Numbered from the stretch's first letter, positions 1 to 5,593 are shown. The stretch is DNA of 5,593 nucleotides from an uncultured Lachnobacterium sp. (GCA_900552085.1 URYB01000193.1:1-5593); one strand, 5' to 3'. Numbers and translations are program-made. The notes: generated by a model from the letters alone, not told the origin.

Positions 1-185
1 TCATGCTGACAGATATACTGAATGAATCTACATTTCTGGTGTATCGTGGGGCGGATAGCGCACAGATTGCGGCAAGTGCATTTAATTGTGAAATGAATGA
101 AAAAGGAATTATGTTAAAGGGTGTTGTTTCAAGAAAGAAACAGCTGATTCCAAACCTGATCAATACACTTGCAGAAAAAGGATAA
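1..185 (+). CDS. ppaC: Manganese-dependent (family II) inorganic pyrophosphatase, C-terminal fragment (5' end outside window)
   Basis: This is the last 60 or so residues of a family II (DHH/DHHA2) inorganic pyrophosphatase, a cytoplasmic enzyme that hydrolyses pyrophosphate to two phosphates and so pulls biosynthetic reactions forward. The visible part is the end of the DHHA2 domain. The stretch LTDILNESTFLVYRG is followed by the hallmark GVVSRKKQLIPNL near the end. In solved family II enzymes the Arg and Lys of the SRKKQ motif contact the substrate. The frame is open to the left edge and the ATG at position 3 lies inside the domain, so it is not the real start. Whether the full protein carries regulatory CBS and DRTGG domains, as many clostridial members do, cannot be seen. 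It stops 20 bp before the end of the convergent AraC-family gene. I see no stem plus T-tract terminator in the gap. The family call is firm; the symbol is by analogy. Confidence 0.85.
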   Translation, partial: MLTDILNESTFLVYRGADSAQIAASAFNCEMNEKGIMLKGVVSRKKQLIPNLINTLAEKG

Positions 186-205
186 AGGATGAAAAAGACG
201 CTTCG

Positions 206-1063
206 CTATTCACGGAGAGTCGTGTCGATTGCGCGCTGTTCCCGGGGAGAATATCCGAAGTTTTTCTTGAAAGCGCGAGAAAAAGTAGAATAATTCCGAA
301 AACCACATTCGTAGCAGACATTGGTAATCGGTTCTCCCTGAAGGATGAGATCCCGGGCAAGAAGCAGACGTTTGGTGGAAAGATAATTTCCAATTGTATA
401 GCCGGTTTCTTCTTTGAACGAATGCATCAGATGATATCGACTCAGGAAAAAAGTCTCAGAAAGAGAGTCGATGGAGATGTCTTCCGTTAGATGTTCGTTC
501 AAATAATCGATGACGGCAATCATTTTCTGATTGGATGAAGTATTGGATAAATATTCGATGCCATTGCGCAAGGCATTACGATTGAGCTGTACCATAAACT
601 CCAGAAAAAGGAGATTGTGATACAGCTCATTTGCATATTCTTTTGAATCAAGTGAGTGTTCGAGTTCTCTTACAATCTGTCCGAGTTTGCTGGTTGTAAA
701 AGCTGGAATACGTAAAACATGCGACTGTTTCTGGTGGGCTTCGGACAAACATTTGGATAAATCGTAAGAATCTGTCCGGTAACCATCCAGATATCCTTTG
801 GAAATATAAATGATAATTCGTTCGTAAGTGTTCTGGTCATGAACGATTGGACAGTGCACTTCTCCGGCAGGAACAAAGACAACGTCATCCGGCTGAAGGT
901 CATAACTGCGGCCTTCAATGCAGTAGGAGACATTCCCTTTTAACAGAATCAGTATTTTATGAAATTCGTGAAAATGAAAATTTACCGGAGCCATACCCTG
1001 ATCGATAAGATGGAAAATTTTGAAATCGTTGTTCAGATATCCGGTTTTTTTAAATTCTTTCAT
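206..1063 (-). CDS. AraC-family transcriptional regulator with N-terminal cupin domain
   Basis: A complete 285-residue, probably cytoplasmic DNA-binding regulator of the usual AraC-family size. Residues about 25-90 form a cupin-like sensor domain: an HFHEFH cluster at residues 30-35, then a GD-type turn (LQPDDVVFVPAGEVH, to His70). The His-rich cluster could bind a metal or a small ligand; this is inference. Residues about 180-278 are the two helix-turn-helix motifs. The first is at about 196-221 (ISIDSLSETFFLSRYHL). The second is at about 246-273, with the family signature GFRNYSTFSRAFKKNFGYSP. No signal peptide or membrane segment is seen. The start at 1063 has an AAGAGG ribosome site about 11 nt upstream, slightly far but with no better start nearby. 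The gene is divergent from the dap operon and shares a 223-bp control region with it, so regulation of that operon or of itself is plausible but unproven. Effector and targets are unknown. Confidence 0.92.
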   Translation of the reverse strand: MKEFKKTGYLNNDFKIFHLIDQGMAPVNFHFHEFHKILILLKGNVSYCIEGRSYDLQPDDVVFVPAGEVHCPIVHDQNTYERIIIYISKGYLDGYRTDSYDLSKCLSEAHQKQSHVLRIPAFTTSKLGQIVRELEHSLDSKEYANELYHNLLFLEFMVQLNRNALRNGIEYLSNTSSNQKMIAVIDYLNEHLTEDISIDSLSETFFLSRYHLMHSFKEETGYTIGNYLSTKRLLLARDLILQGEPITNVCYECGFRNYSTFSRAFKKNFGYSPREQRAIDTTLRE

Positions 1064-1117
1064 GATAAAAGATACCTCTTTCGATATAAATGATATAGGT
1101 ATGTTACAATTGATTTA

Positions 1118-1127
1118 TGCAATTGCA
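1118..1127. repeat. Perfect 10-bp palindrome TGCAATTGCA, candidate operator
   Basis: TGCAATTGCA is its own reverse complement. The overlapping octamer ATGCAATT (1117-1124) recurs at 1252-1259, and TGCAAT also occurs at 1153-1158. The site sits in the divergent control region upstream of the dapF -10 cluster, where a regulator could act. No protein is known to bind it. Confidence 0.4.
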
Positions 1128-1200
1128 GTTTATTTTATGTTAGCACACAATTTGCAATATAGAAAGCACTTATACAGTTTTCGGGTAAAAAAGTGCGGAG

Positions 1201-1216
1201 TATACTATAATATAAT
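1201..1216 (+). promoter_or_regulatory. Probable -10 region of the dapF-murE-dapA operon promoter
   Basis: Three overlapping -10-like hexamers lie here: TATACT (1201-1206), TATAAT (1206-1211) and TATAAT (1211-1216), the last two perfect sigma-A matches. None has a good -35 at 16-18 bp; the sequence at the right distance reads TTTTCG, GGGTAA or an A-run. A start near 1213-1223 would give a leader of roughly 65-75 nt before dapF. The weak -35 would fit a promoter needing an activator, but this is inference. Confidence 0.45.
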
Positions 1217-1240
1217 GAAAGAATCAAAAAGTATCATCGA

Positions 1241-1256
1241 TGCATGCTTGCATGCA
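1241..1256 (+). repeat. Small hairpin in the dapF leader (TGCATG / CATGCA)
   Basis: TGCATG (1241-1246) and CATGCA (1251-1256) are perfect inverted repeats around CTTG. The same bases also form a direct repeat of GCATGC (1242-1247 and 1250-1255). If transcription starts in the 1213-1223 region, this hairpin is in the leader, ending about 14 nt before the ribosome binding site. There is no T-tract after it, so it is not a terminator. It could affect mRNA stability or translation, or be a protein-binding palindrome. Confidence 0.45.
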
Positions 1257-1270
1257 ATTCTATATAGAGC

Positions 1271-1280
1271 AGAAGGAGGA
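1271..1280 (+). promoter_or_regulatory. Strong ribosome binding site that fixes the dapF start
   Basis: AGAAGGAGGA contains a full AGGAGG core and lies 6 nt before the ATG at 1287. It supports that ATG over the in-frame upstream starts at 1020 and 1215, neither of which has a comparable site. Confidence 0.9.
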
Positions 1281-1286
1281 CTTACG

Positions 1287-2120
1287 ATGAAATTTACAAA
1301 AATGCATGGATGTGGAAATGACTATGTTTATGTGAATTTGTTTGAGGAAACAATCGCGGATCCTGCAAAGTTATCAATTGCAGTGAGTGACCGACATTTT
1401 GGAATTGGATCGGATGGCCTGATTACGATTGGTCCGTCGGATGTGGCGGATTTCCGGATGCGTATTTACAACGCCGATGGGTCTGAGGCAGAAATGTGCG
1501 GCAATGGTATTCGTTGTGTCGCAAAGTATGTATATGAGCATGGTCTGACAGACCAGAAAGAAATAAGCGTGGAGTCTGGTGCCGGAATCAAGTATCTGCA
1601 ACTGACGGTGGAGGATGGAGTTGTAACACTGGTGCGTGTAGATATGGGAGAGCCGATTCTTACACCTGCGGAGATTCCGGTGGAAGCTACCGGGGATAAA
1701 GTTGTGGATGAACCGATAGAAGTTGGCGGCAGACAGTGGAAAATGACATGTGTATCGATGGGAAATCCACACGCAGTTGTGTTTGTTGATGATGTGGCAA
1801 ATTTCGAAATTGAAAAATATGGATCGGAGTTCGAGCGACATCCGCGTTTTCCAAAGAGAACGAATACAGAATTTGTTCAGATTATTTCAAGAACAGAAGC
1901 TTCCATGCGTGTCTGGGAGCGCGGTTCCAATGAGACCTGGGCATGCGGAACAGGAACCTGTGCAACGGTTGTAGCGAGCATTTTGAATGGACTTACCGAT
2001 GATACGGTTCTGGTGCATTTGCGTGGTGGTGATCTGACAATCACATATGATCGCAACACCAATCATGTTTTTATGACAGGGCCGGCAACCGAGGTTTTTA
2101 CCGGTGAATGGAAAGAATGA
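1287..2120 (+). CDS. dapF: Diaminopimelate epimerase
   Basis: A cytoplasmic, cofactor-free racemase-type enzyme that converts LL-diaminopimelate to meso-diaminopimelate, the precursor of lysine and of the peptidoglycan cross-link. The protein is 277 residues, normal for the family. It begins MKFTKMHGCGNDYVYVN, the typical N-terminal motif. The two catalytic cysteines are visible: Cys71 in GSEAEMCGNGIRC and Cys220 in ERGSNETWACGTGTC. Other family blocks are GIGSDGL (39-45) and SMGNPHAV (157-164). The frame stays open upstream to 1020, but that extension overlaps the control region and the start of the opposite gene. It has no family similarity, so the start at 1287 with its strong ribosome site is chosen. 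It is first in a four-gene unit and murE follows after 17 bp. All catalytic features are intact. Confidence 0.97.
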   Translation: MKFTKMHGCGNDYVYVNLFEETIADPAKLSIAVSDRHFGIGSDGLITIGPSDVADFRMRIYNADGSEAEMCGNGIRCVAKYVYEHGLTDQKEISVESGAGIKYLQLTVEDGVVTLVRVDMGEPILTPAEIPVEATGDKVVDEPIEVGGRQWKMTCVSMGNPHAVVFVDDVANFEIEKYGSEFERHPRFPKRTNTEFVQIISRTEASMRVWERGSNETWACGTGTCATVVASILNGLTDDTVLVHLRGGDLTITYDRNTNHVFMTGPATEVFTGEWKE

Positions 2121-2137
2121 ATAGTGAGGAAAAATAA

Positions 2138-3610
2138 ATGAAGATTAAAGAACTTGTGAAAGAATTCAAATATGAAGTGCTTGCTGGAAACGAAGAAACC
2201 GAAGTTACAACATTGGTTTATGATTCCAGAAAGGTGGAAAAAGGCTCTGTTTTTGTATGCATCAGCGGCAGCGTAAGAGATGCTCATGATTTTATACCGG
2301 ATGTTGTGGAAAAAGGGGCTGCAGCGATTATCGTGGAAAAGGATGTGGAATTACCGGAGAATGTGACGGTTATAAAAGTGGAAGACAGCCGTCTCGCATT
2401 GGCATACATGTCTGCTGCATATTTTGGCCATCCGGCAAAGAAATTAAAGACAATCGGTATCACAGGAACCAAAGGAAAAACGACAACTACTTATATGGTA
2501 AAATCCATTCTGGAGTCAGCGGGAATTAAGACGGGTCTGATCGGTACGATCGAATCCATTGTGGGAGACAAAAGAATTCCTTCTGCAAATACAACGCCGG
2601 AATCCTATCGTGTGCAGGAATTGTTCCATGAGATGGTAGAAGCAGGGCTGGACGCAGTCGTTATGGAGGTGTCATCACAGGCACTGATGCTGCACCGTGT
2701 ATCTGGATTTACATTTGATATCGGAGTGTTTACGAATCTTGAACCGGATCACATTGGAACAAATGAGCATAAAGATTTTGCAGATTATATGCATTGCAAG
2801 AGTCTTTTATTCCAGCAGTGTAAACTTGGAATTTTCAATGGTGACAGTGAACACTTAGAGGGAATCTTAAAAGGACACACCTGTCAGGTGGAGACATTTG
2901 GTTATGGAAAAGAAAATGATCTCGTTGCACAGGATGTACAGTTGAAAAAAGAGCACGGTGCACTTGGCGTGAAGTATCATGTAAACGGACTGATGAACTT
3001 TGATGTGGAAGTCAATGTGCCGGGAAGTTTTTCGGTATACAATTCTTTGACTGCGATTGCCATCTGCCATCATTTTGGTGTGCCGGTTGAAAAAATCAAA
3101 GAAGCATTGCTTCATGTCAGCGTAAAGGGAAGAATTGAAATTGTGCCGGTTACCAAGAGATATACATTGATGATTGATTATGCGCACAATGCAATGTCAT
3201 TGGAGAGTCTTCTCACAACGTTAAAAGAATATGAACCGGGACGACTTGTTTGTCTGTTTGGATGTGGTGGAAATCGTGCAAAGTCCAGACGCTATGAGAT
3301 GGGAGAGGTTTCTTCGAAACTTGCGGATCTGACTGTTGTAACATCCGACAATCCAAGAAATGAGGAACCAATGGATATCATCAATGATATTCTTGTAGGG
3401 GTTCATAAAGCCGACGGAGAATATGTGACGATTCCGGATCGTAAAGAAGCCATTGCCTATTGCATGAAAAATGCGCAGGATGGAGATATCGTCGTTCTGG
3501 CAGGAAAAGGACATGAAGATTATCAGGAAATCTGTGGTGTGAAGCATCATATGGATGAGAGAGAACTGATCGCTGAAATTATTCGTGAAAATCCAGATTT
3601 GAAACTGTAA
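2138..3610 (+). CDS. murE: UDP-MurNAc-L-Ala-D-Glu:meso-diaminopimelate ligase (divergent MurE)
   Basis: A 490-residue cytoplasmic Mur ligase that uses ATP to join meso-DAP to UDP-MurNAc-L-Ala-D-Glu. The N-terminal UDP-substrate domain includes VYDSRKVEKGSVFVC (27-41). The central ATPase domain has GTKGKTTTT (110-118), the NTTPE substrate motif (151-155), and Lys221 at the place of the carbamylated lysine. The C-terminal domain has GRIE (331-334), DYAH (347-350), GCGGNR (375-380), DNPR (404-407) and GKGHEDYQ (456-463). DNPR is the known signature for meso-DAP rather than lysine. Several motifs differ from the usual family: SSQ for SSH (179-181), DHIGTNEH for the DHLDYH-type block (204-211), NAM for TPD after DYAH, and GCGGNRA for GCGGDRD. 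The ATG at 2138 has an AGTGAGGA site 7 nt upstream. It lies between dapF and dapA, which fits a DAP-using enzyme. It may be a second MurE-like paralogue. Confidence 0.92.
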   Translation: MKIKELVKEFKYEVLAGNEETEVTTLVYDSRKVEKGSVFVCISGSVRDAHDFIPDVVEKGAAAIIVEKDVELPENVTVIKVEDSRLALAYMSAAYFGHPAKKLKTIGITGTKGKTTTTYMVKSILESAGIKTGLIGTIESIVGDKRIPSANTTPESYRVQELFHEMVEAGLDAVVMEVSSQALMLHRVSGFTFDIGVFTNLEPDHIGTNEHKDFADYMHCKSLLFQQCKLGIFNGDSEHLEGILKGHTCQVETFGYGKENDLVAQDVQLKKEHGALGVKYHVNGLMNFDVEVNVPGSFSVYNSLTAIAICHHFGVPVEKIKEALLHVSVKGRIEIVPVTKRYTLMIDYAHNAMSLESLLTTLKEYEPGRLVCLFGCGGNRAKSRRYEMGEVSSKLADLTVVTSDNPRNEEPMDIINDILVGVHKADGEYVTIPDRKEAIAYCMKNAQDGDIVVLAGKGHEDYQEICGVKHHMDERELIAEIIRENPDLKL

Positions 3611-3622
3611 AGGAGAAAAAGT

Positions 3623-4513
3623 ATGTCTGTGTTTCGAGGCTCCGGAGTAGCCCTGGTGACTCCGTTTCATGAAGATAAAAGCGTTAATTTTGAAATGCTG
3701 GAGTACATGGTGGAAAGACAGATTACCAATGAGACGGATGCGATTGTTGTATGTGGTACGACAGGAGAACCGGCAACGATGTCGGAGGAAGAGCGCCTTG
3801 CAGTAATCAAAGCAGTGGTAGCAAAGACCAATCACAGAATTCCGGTCATTGCAGGTGTGGGATGTAATGCGACAGAGCGGACCATTTCTTTTATGGAAAA
3901 AGTGAATGATCTGGGAGTGGACGGAATGCTTATCGTCACACCCTACTATAATAAGGCGACACAAAATGGCCTTTATGAACATTACAGACAGATTGCAGAG
4001 CATACCCAAAAACCAATCATCCTGTACAATGTTCCATCACGGACCGGGTGTAATATGCTTCCGGAGACTGTAGCAAGAATCGCAGAAGCCTGTCCGAATG
4101 TGGCAGGGATCAAAGAGGCAAGCGGGAACATTTCCCAGGTTGCAAAGCTGGCCTCTCTGGTTGGAAACCGGTTGGATATTTATTCCGGAAATGATGACCA
4201 GATTGTTCCAGTAATGTCGTTGGGAGGCAGCGGTGTAATCTCGGTTCTGGCCAATTTGATACCGAAAAATATTCATGATATAACAATGGGAATGTTAAAT
4301 GGAAATTATACAACGGCGAAAAACACACAATTAGCATATCATAGGCTGATTGAAACATTATTTGCAGAGGTAAACCCGATTCCGGTGAAAGCAGCGCTGC
4401 ATATGATGGGAATGGATGTTGGACCGGTACGTTTACCGCTGACAGAGTTGGAAGAAACACATAAAATAGAACTGAAACGGGCGTTGTCCGAGGCAGGAAT
4501 AAGGAGCTTATAA
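3623..4513 (+). CDS. dapA: 4-hydroxy-tetrahydrodipicolinate synthase
   Basis: A cytoplasmic class I (Schiff base) aldolase that condenses pyruvate with aspartate 4-semialdehyde, the first committed step towards DAP and lysine. The 296-residue length is normal, and the whole protein is one TIM barrel plus a C-terminal helical region. The key residues line up with E. coli DapA: Lys164 in GIKEASGN (Schiff base), Tyr135 in ILYNVPSRTG, Thr46 in GTTGEP, Tyr109 in PYYNK, and Arg140 (substrate carboxylate). Many relatives in this superfamily have other substrates, such as N-acetylneuraminate lyase. The complete Thr/Tyr/Tyr/Arg set and the neighbouring dapF and murE favour true DapA. The start at 3623 has AAAGGAG overlapping the murE stop codon, 7 nt upstream. 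Its last codons carry the ribosome site of the next gene. Lysine feedback sensitivity cannot be judged from sequence here. Confidence 0.96.
   Translation: MSVFRGSGVALVTPFHEDKSVNFEMLEYMVERQITNETDAIVVCGTTGEPATMSEEERLAVIKAVVAKTNHRIPVIAGVGCNATERTISFMEKVNDLGVDGMLIVTPYYNKATQNGLYEHYRQIAEHTQKPIILYNVPSRTGCNMLPETVARIAEACPNVAGIKEASGNISQVAKLASLVGNRLDIYSGNDDQIVPVMSLGGSGVISVLANLIPKNIHDITMGMLNGNYTTAKNTQLAYHRLIETLFAEVNPIPVKAALHMMGMDVGPVRLPLTELEETHKIELKRALSEAGIRSL
4501..4506 (+). promoter_or_regulatory. Ribosome binding site of the flavin reductase gene, inside the end of dapA
   Basis: AAGGAG lies within the last sense codons of dapA and 7 nt before the ATG at 4514. That ATG directly follows the dapA TAA, with no bases between. 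This arrangement suggests that ribosomes finishing dapA start the next gene (translational coupling). Confidence 0.8.
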
Positions 4514-5080
4514 ATGGGAAAACAAAATTGGAAACCGGGAAATATGTTAAATCCGGTGCCGGCAGTTATGGTGAGCGTAACCGACGAAAATGGAAAGTCA
4601 AATATTATTACGGTTGCATGGGCAGGGACGATCTGTACAAATCCGCCGATGGTTTCCATCTCGGTACGTCCGTCACGCTATTCCTATGATATCATTGACC
4701 GCACGGGTGAATTTGTGATCAATCTCACCAATCAGGAATTGGTGAAGGCATGTGATTATTGTGGTGTAGTCAGCGGAAGAGATGTTGATAAATTCAAAGA
4801 AATGAAACTGACACCATTGCCGATGCAGCAGGTGAAGGCGGTTGGGATCGCGGAGAGCCCGGCGAATATTGAATGTCGTGTTGTAGAGAAAAAAGCATTG
4901 GGAAGTCATACGATGTTTATTGCGGAAGTGGTGGGAGTTACCATTGATGACCGCTATATGAACGAGACCGGAAAGTTTGAAATCAACGAATCCGGCCTCG
5001 TGATGTATTCTCATGGAGAATATTTTTCTCTGGGAGAAAAACTTGGAAAATTTGGATATAGTATAAAAAAGAAATCTTGA
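4514..5080 (+). CDS. Flavin reductase-like FMN-binding split-barrel protein (flavoredoxin type)
   Basis: A 188-residue soluble protein of the flavin reductase-like / flavoredoxin family, which binds FMN in a split beta-barrel and passes electrons between NAD(P)H or a partner protein and flavin. Family features in order are NPVPAVMVSV (13-22), NIITVAWAGTICTNPPMVSI (30-49), VRPSRYSYDII (51-61) next to GEFVINL (65-71), and the CGVVSGRDVDKF block (83-94) with its conserved Cys83. No membrane segment, signal peptide or iron-sulphur cluster motif is seen. It starts exactly after the dapA stop with a ribosome site inside dapA, so it is very probably the last gene of the operon. The substrate and partner cannot be told from sequence, and no known step between DapA and MurE needs such an enzyme. 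The family call is strong; the cellular role is open. Confidence 0.88.
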   Translation: MGKQNWKPGNMLNPVPAVMVSVTDENGKSNIITVAWAGTICTNPPMVSISVRPSRYSYDIIDRTGEFVINLTNQELVKACDYCGVVSGRDVDKFKEMKLTPLPMQQVKAVGIAESPANIECRVVEKKALGSHTMFIAEVVGVTIDDRYMNETGKFEINESGLVMYSHGEYFSLGEKLGKFGYSIKKKS

Positions 5081-5085
5081 ATTAA

Positions 5086-5115
5086 TTATTTTAAAAGCAT
5101 ATCCATAAGATATGC
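5086..5115 (-). terminator. Weak possible intrinsic terminator at the end of the DUF4364 gene
   Basis: GCATATC (5097-5103) and GATATGC (5109-5115) are perfect inverted repeats around a 5-nt loop. Read leftward, the 7-bp stem is followed at once by TTTTAAAATAA. The stem is AT-rich and the T-run short, and it lies within the last codons of the gene. It is a weak candidate only. In the rightward direction no T-tract follows, so it would not serve the dap operon. Confidence 0.3.
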
Positions 5116-5593
5116 ATACACATCTTCATTCTGATTTTTCCAATTATTGCAGATTGCTTCGGCCTGTTCCTTGGTGGTGACACTGAGGGTCAGGTCGATG
5201 ATTGGATTGCCGTCGGAACGTACCTGACAGCGCACGGCATATTTCTGATTTGTTGTTTTATAGTAGTCTGCAAGAATGGAATTTTCCTGACGAAATTCCA
5301 GTTTATTTTCTTCGAAAAACTTCATAATGTCGGCTTCGATGCCGTCATTGATTTTGTCTTTAAAGAAACCGAGGGTTTCTTTTCCGGCAGCTGTGAGCGT
5401 GTATTGCGTGTTGGAGTGTGTGGATTCTGCTACGATCAGATTGGTATCCACGAGATCTCCGAGTACCTCCTGCACACGAAAATAATCAGTATATTCTTCA
5501 CTCAGAAAGAAATTGGATATCTGTGTGTTGGTCAGAGGAAAGCCTGCTTTGCTCAGCATGTATAAAATTGTTAATTTGTATATGGTAAATGGT
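5086..5593 (-). CDS. DUF4364 family protein, winged-helix-like (N-terminus outside window)
   Basis: A small, probably cytoplasmic protein resembling the DUF4364 family common in Clostridia, whose function is not established. The first methionine within the window is at 5559, but the frame is open to the right edge. The extra codons read PFTIYKLTILY before that Met, which matches how family members begin, so the true start lies beyond 5593. Numbered from the Met at 5559, residues about 1-65 look like a winged helix-turn-helix: FPLTNTQISNFFLSE, RVQEVLGDLVDTNLIV, then a wing with QYTLTAAGKETLGFF. The rest (about 66-157) is a mixed alpha/beta tail with IIDLTLSVTTKEQAEAIC. The fold suggests DNA binding, but this is inference. 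It is convergent with the flavin reductase gene, 5 bp apart. Confidence 0.82.
   Translation of the reverse strand, partial: PFTIYKLTILYMLSKAGFPLTNTQISNFFLSEEYTDYFRVQEVLGDLVDTNLIVAESTHSNTQYTLTAAGKETLGFFKDKINDGIEADIMKFFEENKLEFRQENSILADYYKTTNQKYAVRCQVRSDGNPIIDLTLSVTTKEQAEAICNNWKNQNEDVYAYLMDMLLK

Larger units (their letters stand above)
1064..1286. promoter_or_regulatory. Divergent intergenic control region between the AraC-family gene and dapF
   Basis: This 223-bp AT-rich stretch has no credible gene and must hold the promoters for both flanking units. Its right half contains a cluster of -10-like hexamers and a small hairpin facing dapF. The hexamer TGCAAT occurs four times counting both strands, including a perfect palindrome TGCAATTGCA at 1118-1127. 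A GATATA direct repeat (1083-1088 and 1092-1097) lies close to the regulator start. For the leftward regulator gene I could not pick a convincing -35/-10 pair: TATCAT at 1095-1090 is the best -10-like hexamer. No lysine riboswitch or T-box could be recognised, and the transcribed leader left for dapF is too short for a lysine riboswitch. Confidence 0.7.

Noticed and set aside
186..240. Possible terminator between the pyrophosphatase and AraC genes
   Set aside because: Only a 4-bp CACG/CGTG stem was found. The leftward T-run at about 193-198 is not preceded directly by a stable stem.
1110..1141. Second rightward promoter, TTGATT with TATGTT
   Set aside because: Both hexamers are weak and the 20-bp spacing is too long.
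1020..1286. N-terminal extension of dapF to the ATG at 1020 or 1215
   Set aside because: The extension overlaps the start of the AraC gene and the promoter, and the ATG at 1215 overlaps a TATAAT. It has no family similarity, and the ATG at 1287 has a strong AGGAGG site and matches the usual DapF N-terminus.
1064..1286. Lysine riboswitch or T-box leader upstream of dapF
   Set aside because: The likely transcribed leader is only about 65-75 nt. No complex fold, T-box sequence or terminator/antiterminator pair could be recognised.
1374..1841. 155-codon minus-strand frame inside dapF
   Set aside because: It is antisense to the conserved DapF coding sequence and has no recognisable motif.
3221..4009. 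Long open frame (262 codons) on the minus strand across murE and dapA
   Set aside because: It lies wholly antisense to two well-supported genes. Its translation is rich in Cys, His and Ile/Phe, as expected of a shadow frame, and shows no recognisable domain.

Overview
The window looks like ordinary core chromosome of a Gram-positive, moderately AT-rich member of the Clostridia, most likely Lachnospiraceae. This rests on the DUF4364-type gene, the family II pyrophosphatase C-terminus, strong AGGAGG-type ribosome binding sites, and a divergent MurE of a style I associate with Clostridia. The taxonomic call is inference, since no rRNA or other marker gene is present. I see no mobile element, CRISPR array, tRNA, rRNA or recognisable riboswitch.

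Layout: (1) positions 1-185 (+) hold the C-terminal end of a manganese-dependent (family II) inorganic pyrophosphatase, cut by the window edge. (2) 206-1063 (-) is a complete AraC-family regulator with an N-terminal cupin, convergent with the pyrophosphatase across a 20-bp gap. (3) 1064-1286 is a 223-bp AT-rich divergent intergenic region. It holds a cluster of -10-like hexamers, repeated TGCAAT motifs and a small hairpin just before the next gene. (4) 1287-5080 (+) is a tight four-gene unit: dapF (diaminopimelate epimerase), a divergent murE (meso-DAP-adding ligase), dapA (4-hydroxy-tetrahydrodipicolinate synthase) and a flavin reductase-like FMN-binding protein. The gaps are 17, 12 and 0 bp. 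(5) 5086-5593 (-) is a DUF4364 family winged-helix-like protein. It is convergent with the flavin reductase across only 5 bp and runs off the right edge.

Functional reading: DapA commits aspartate semialdehyde to the lysine/DAP pathway. DapF makes meso-DAP from LL-DAP. MurE attaches meso-DAP to UDP-MurNAc-L-Ala-D-Glu in peptidoglycan synthesis. The operon therefore joins the entry step, the last DAP-forming step and the DAP-consuming step. The middle steps (dapB, and dapL or the acyl-route genes) are not in the window and must lie elsewhere. The flavin reductase-like gene is probably co-translated with dapA, but its role in the pathway is unknown. The AraC regulator is a natural candidate to act on the shared intergenic region, though nothing here proves it.

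I found no clearly new system. The points most worth a second look are the MurE, which departs from the usual family in several active-site-proximal motifs while keeping the meso-DAP signature, and the repeated TGCAAT motifs in the divergent control region.
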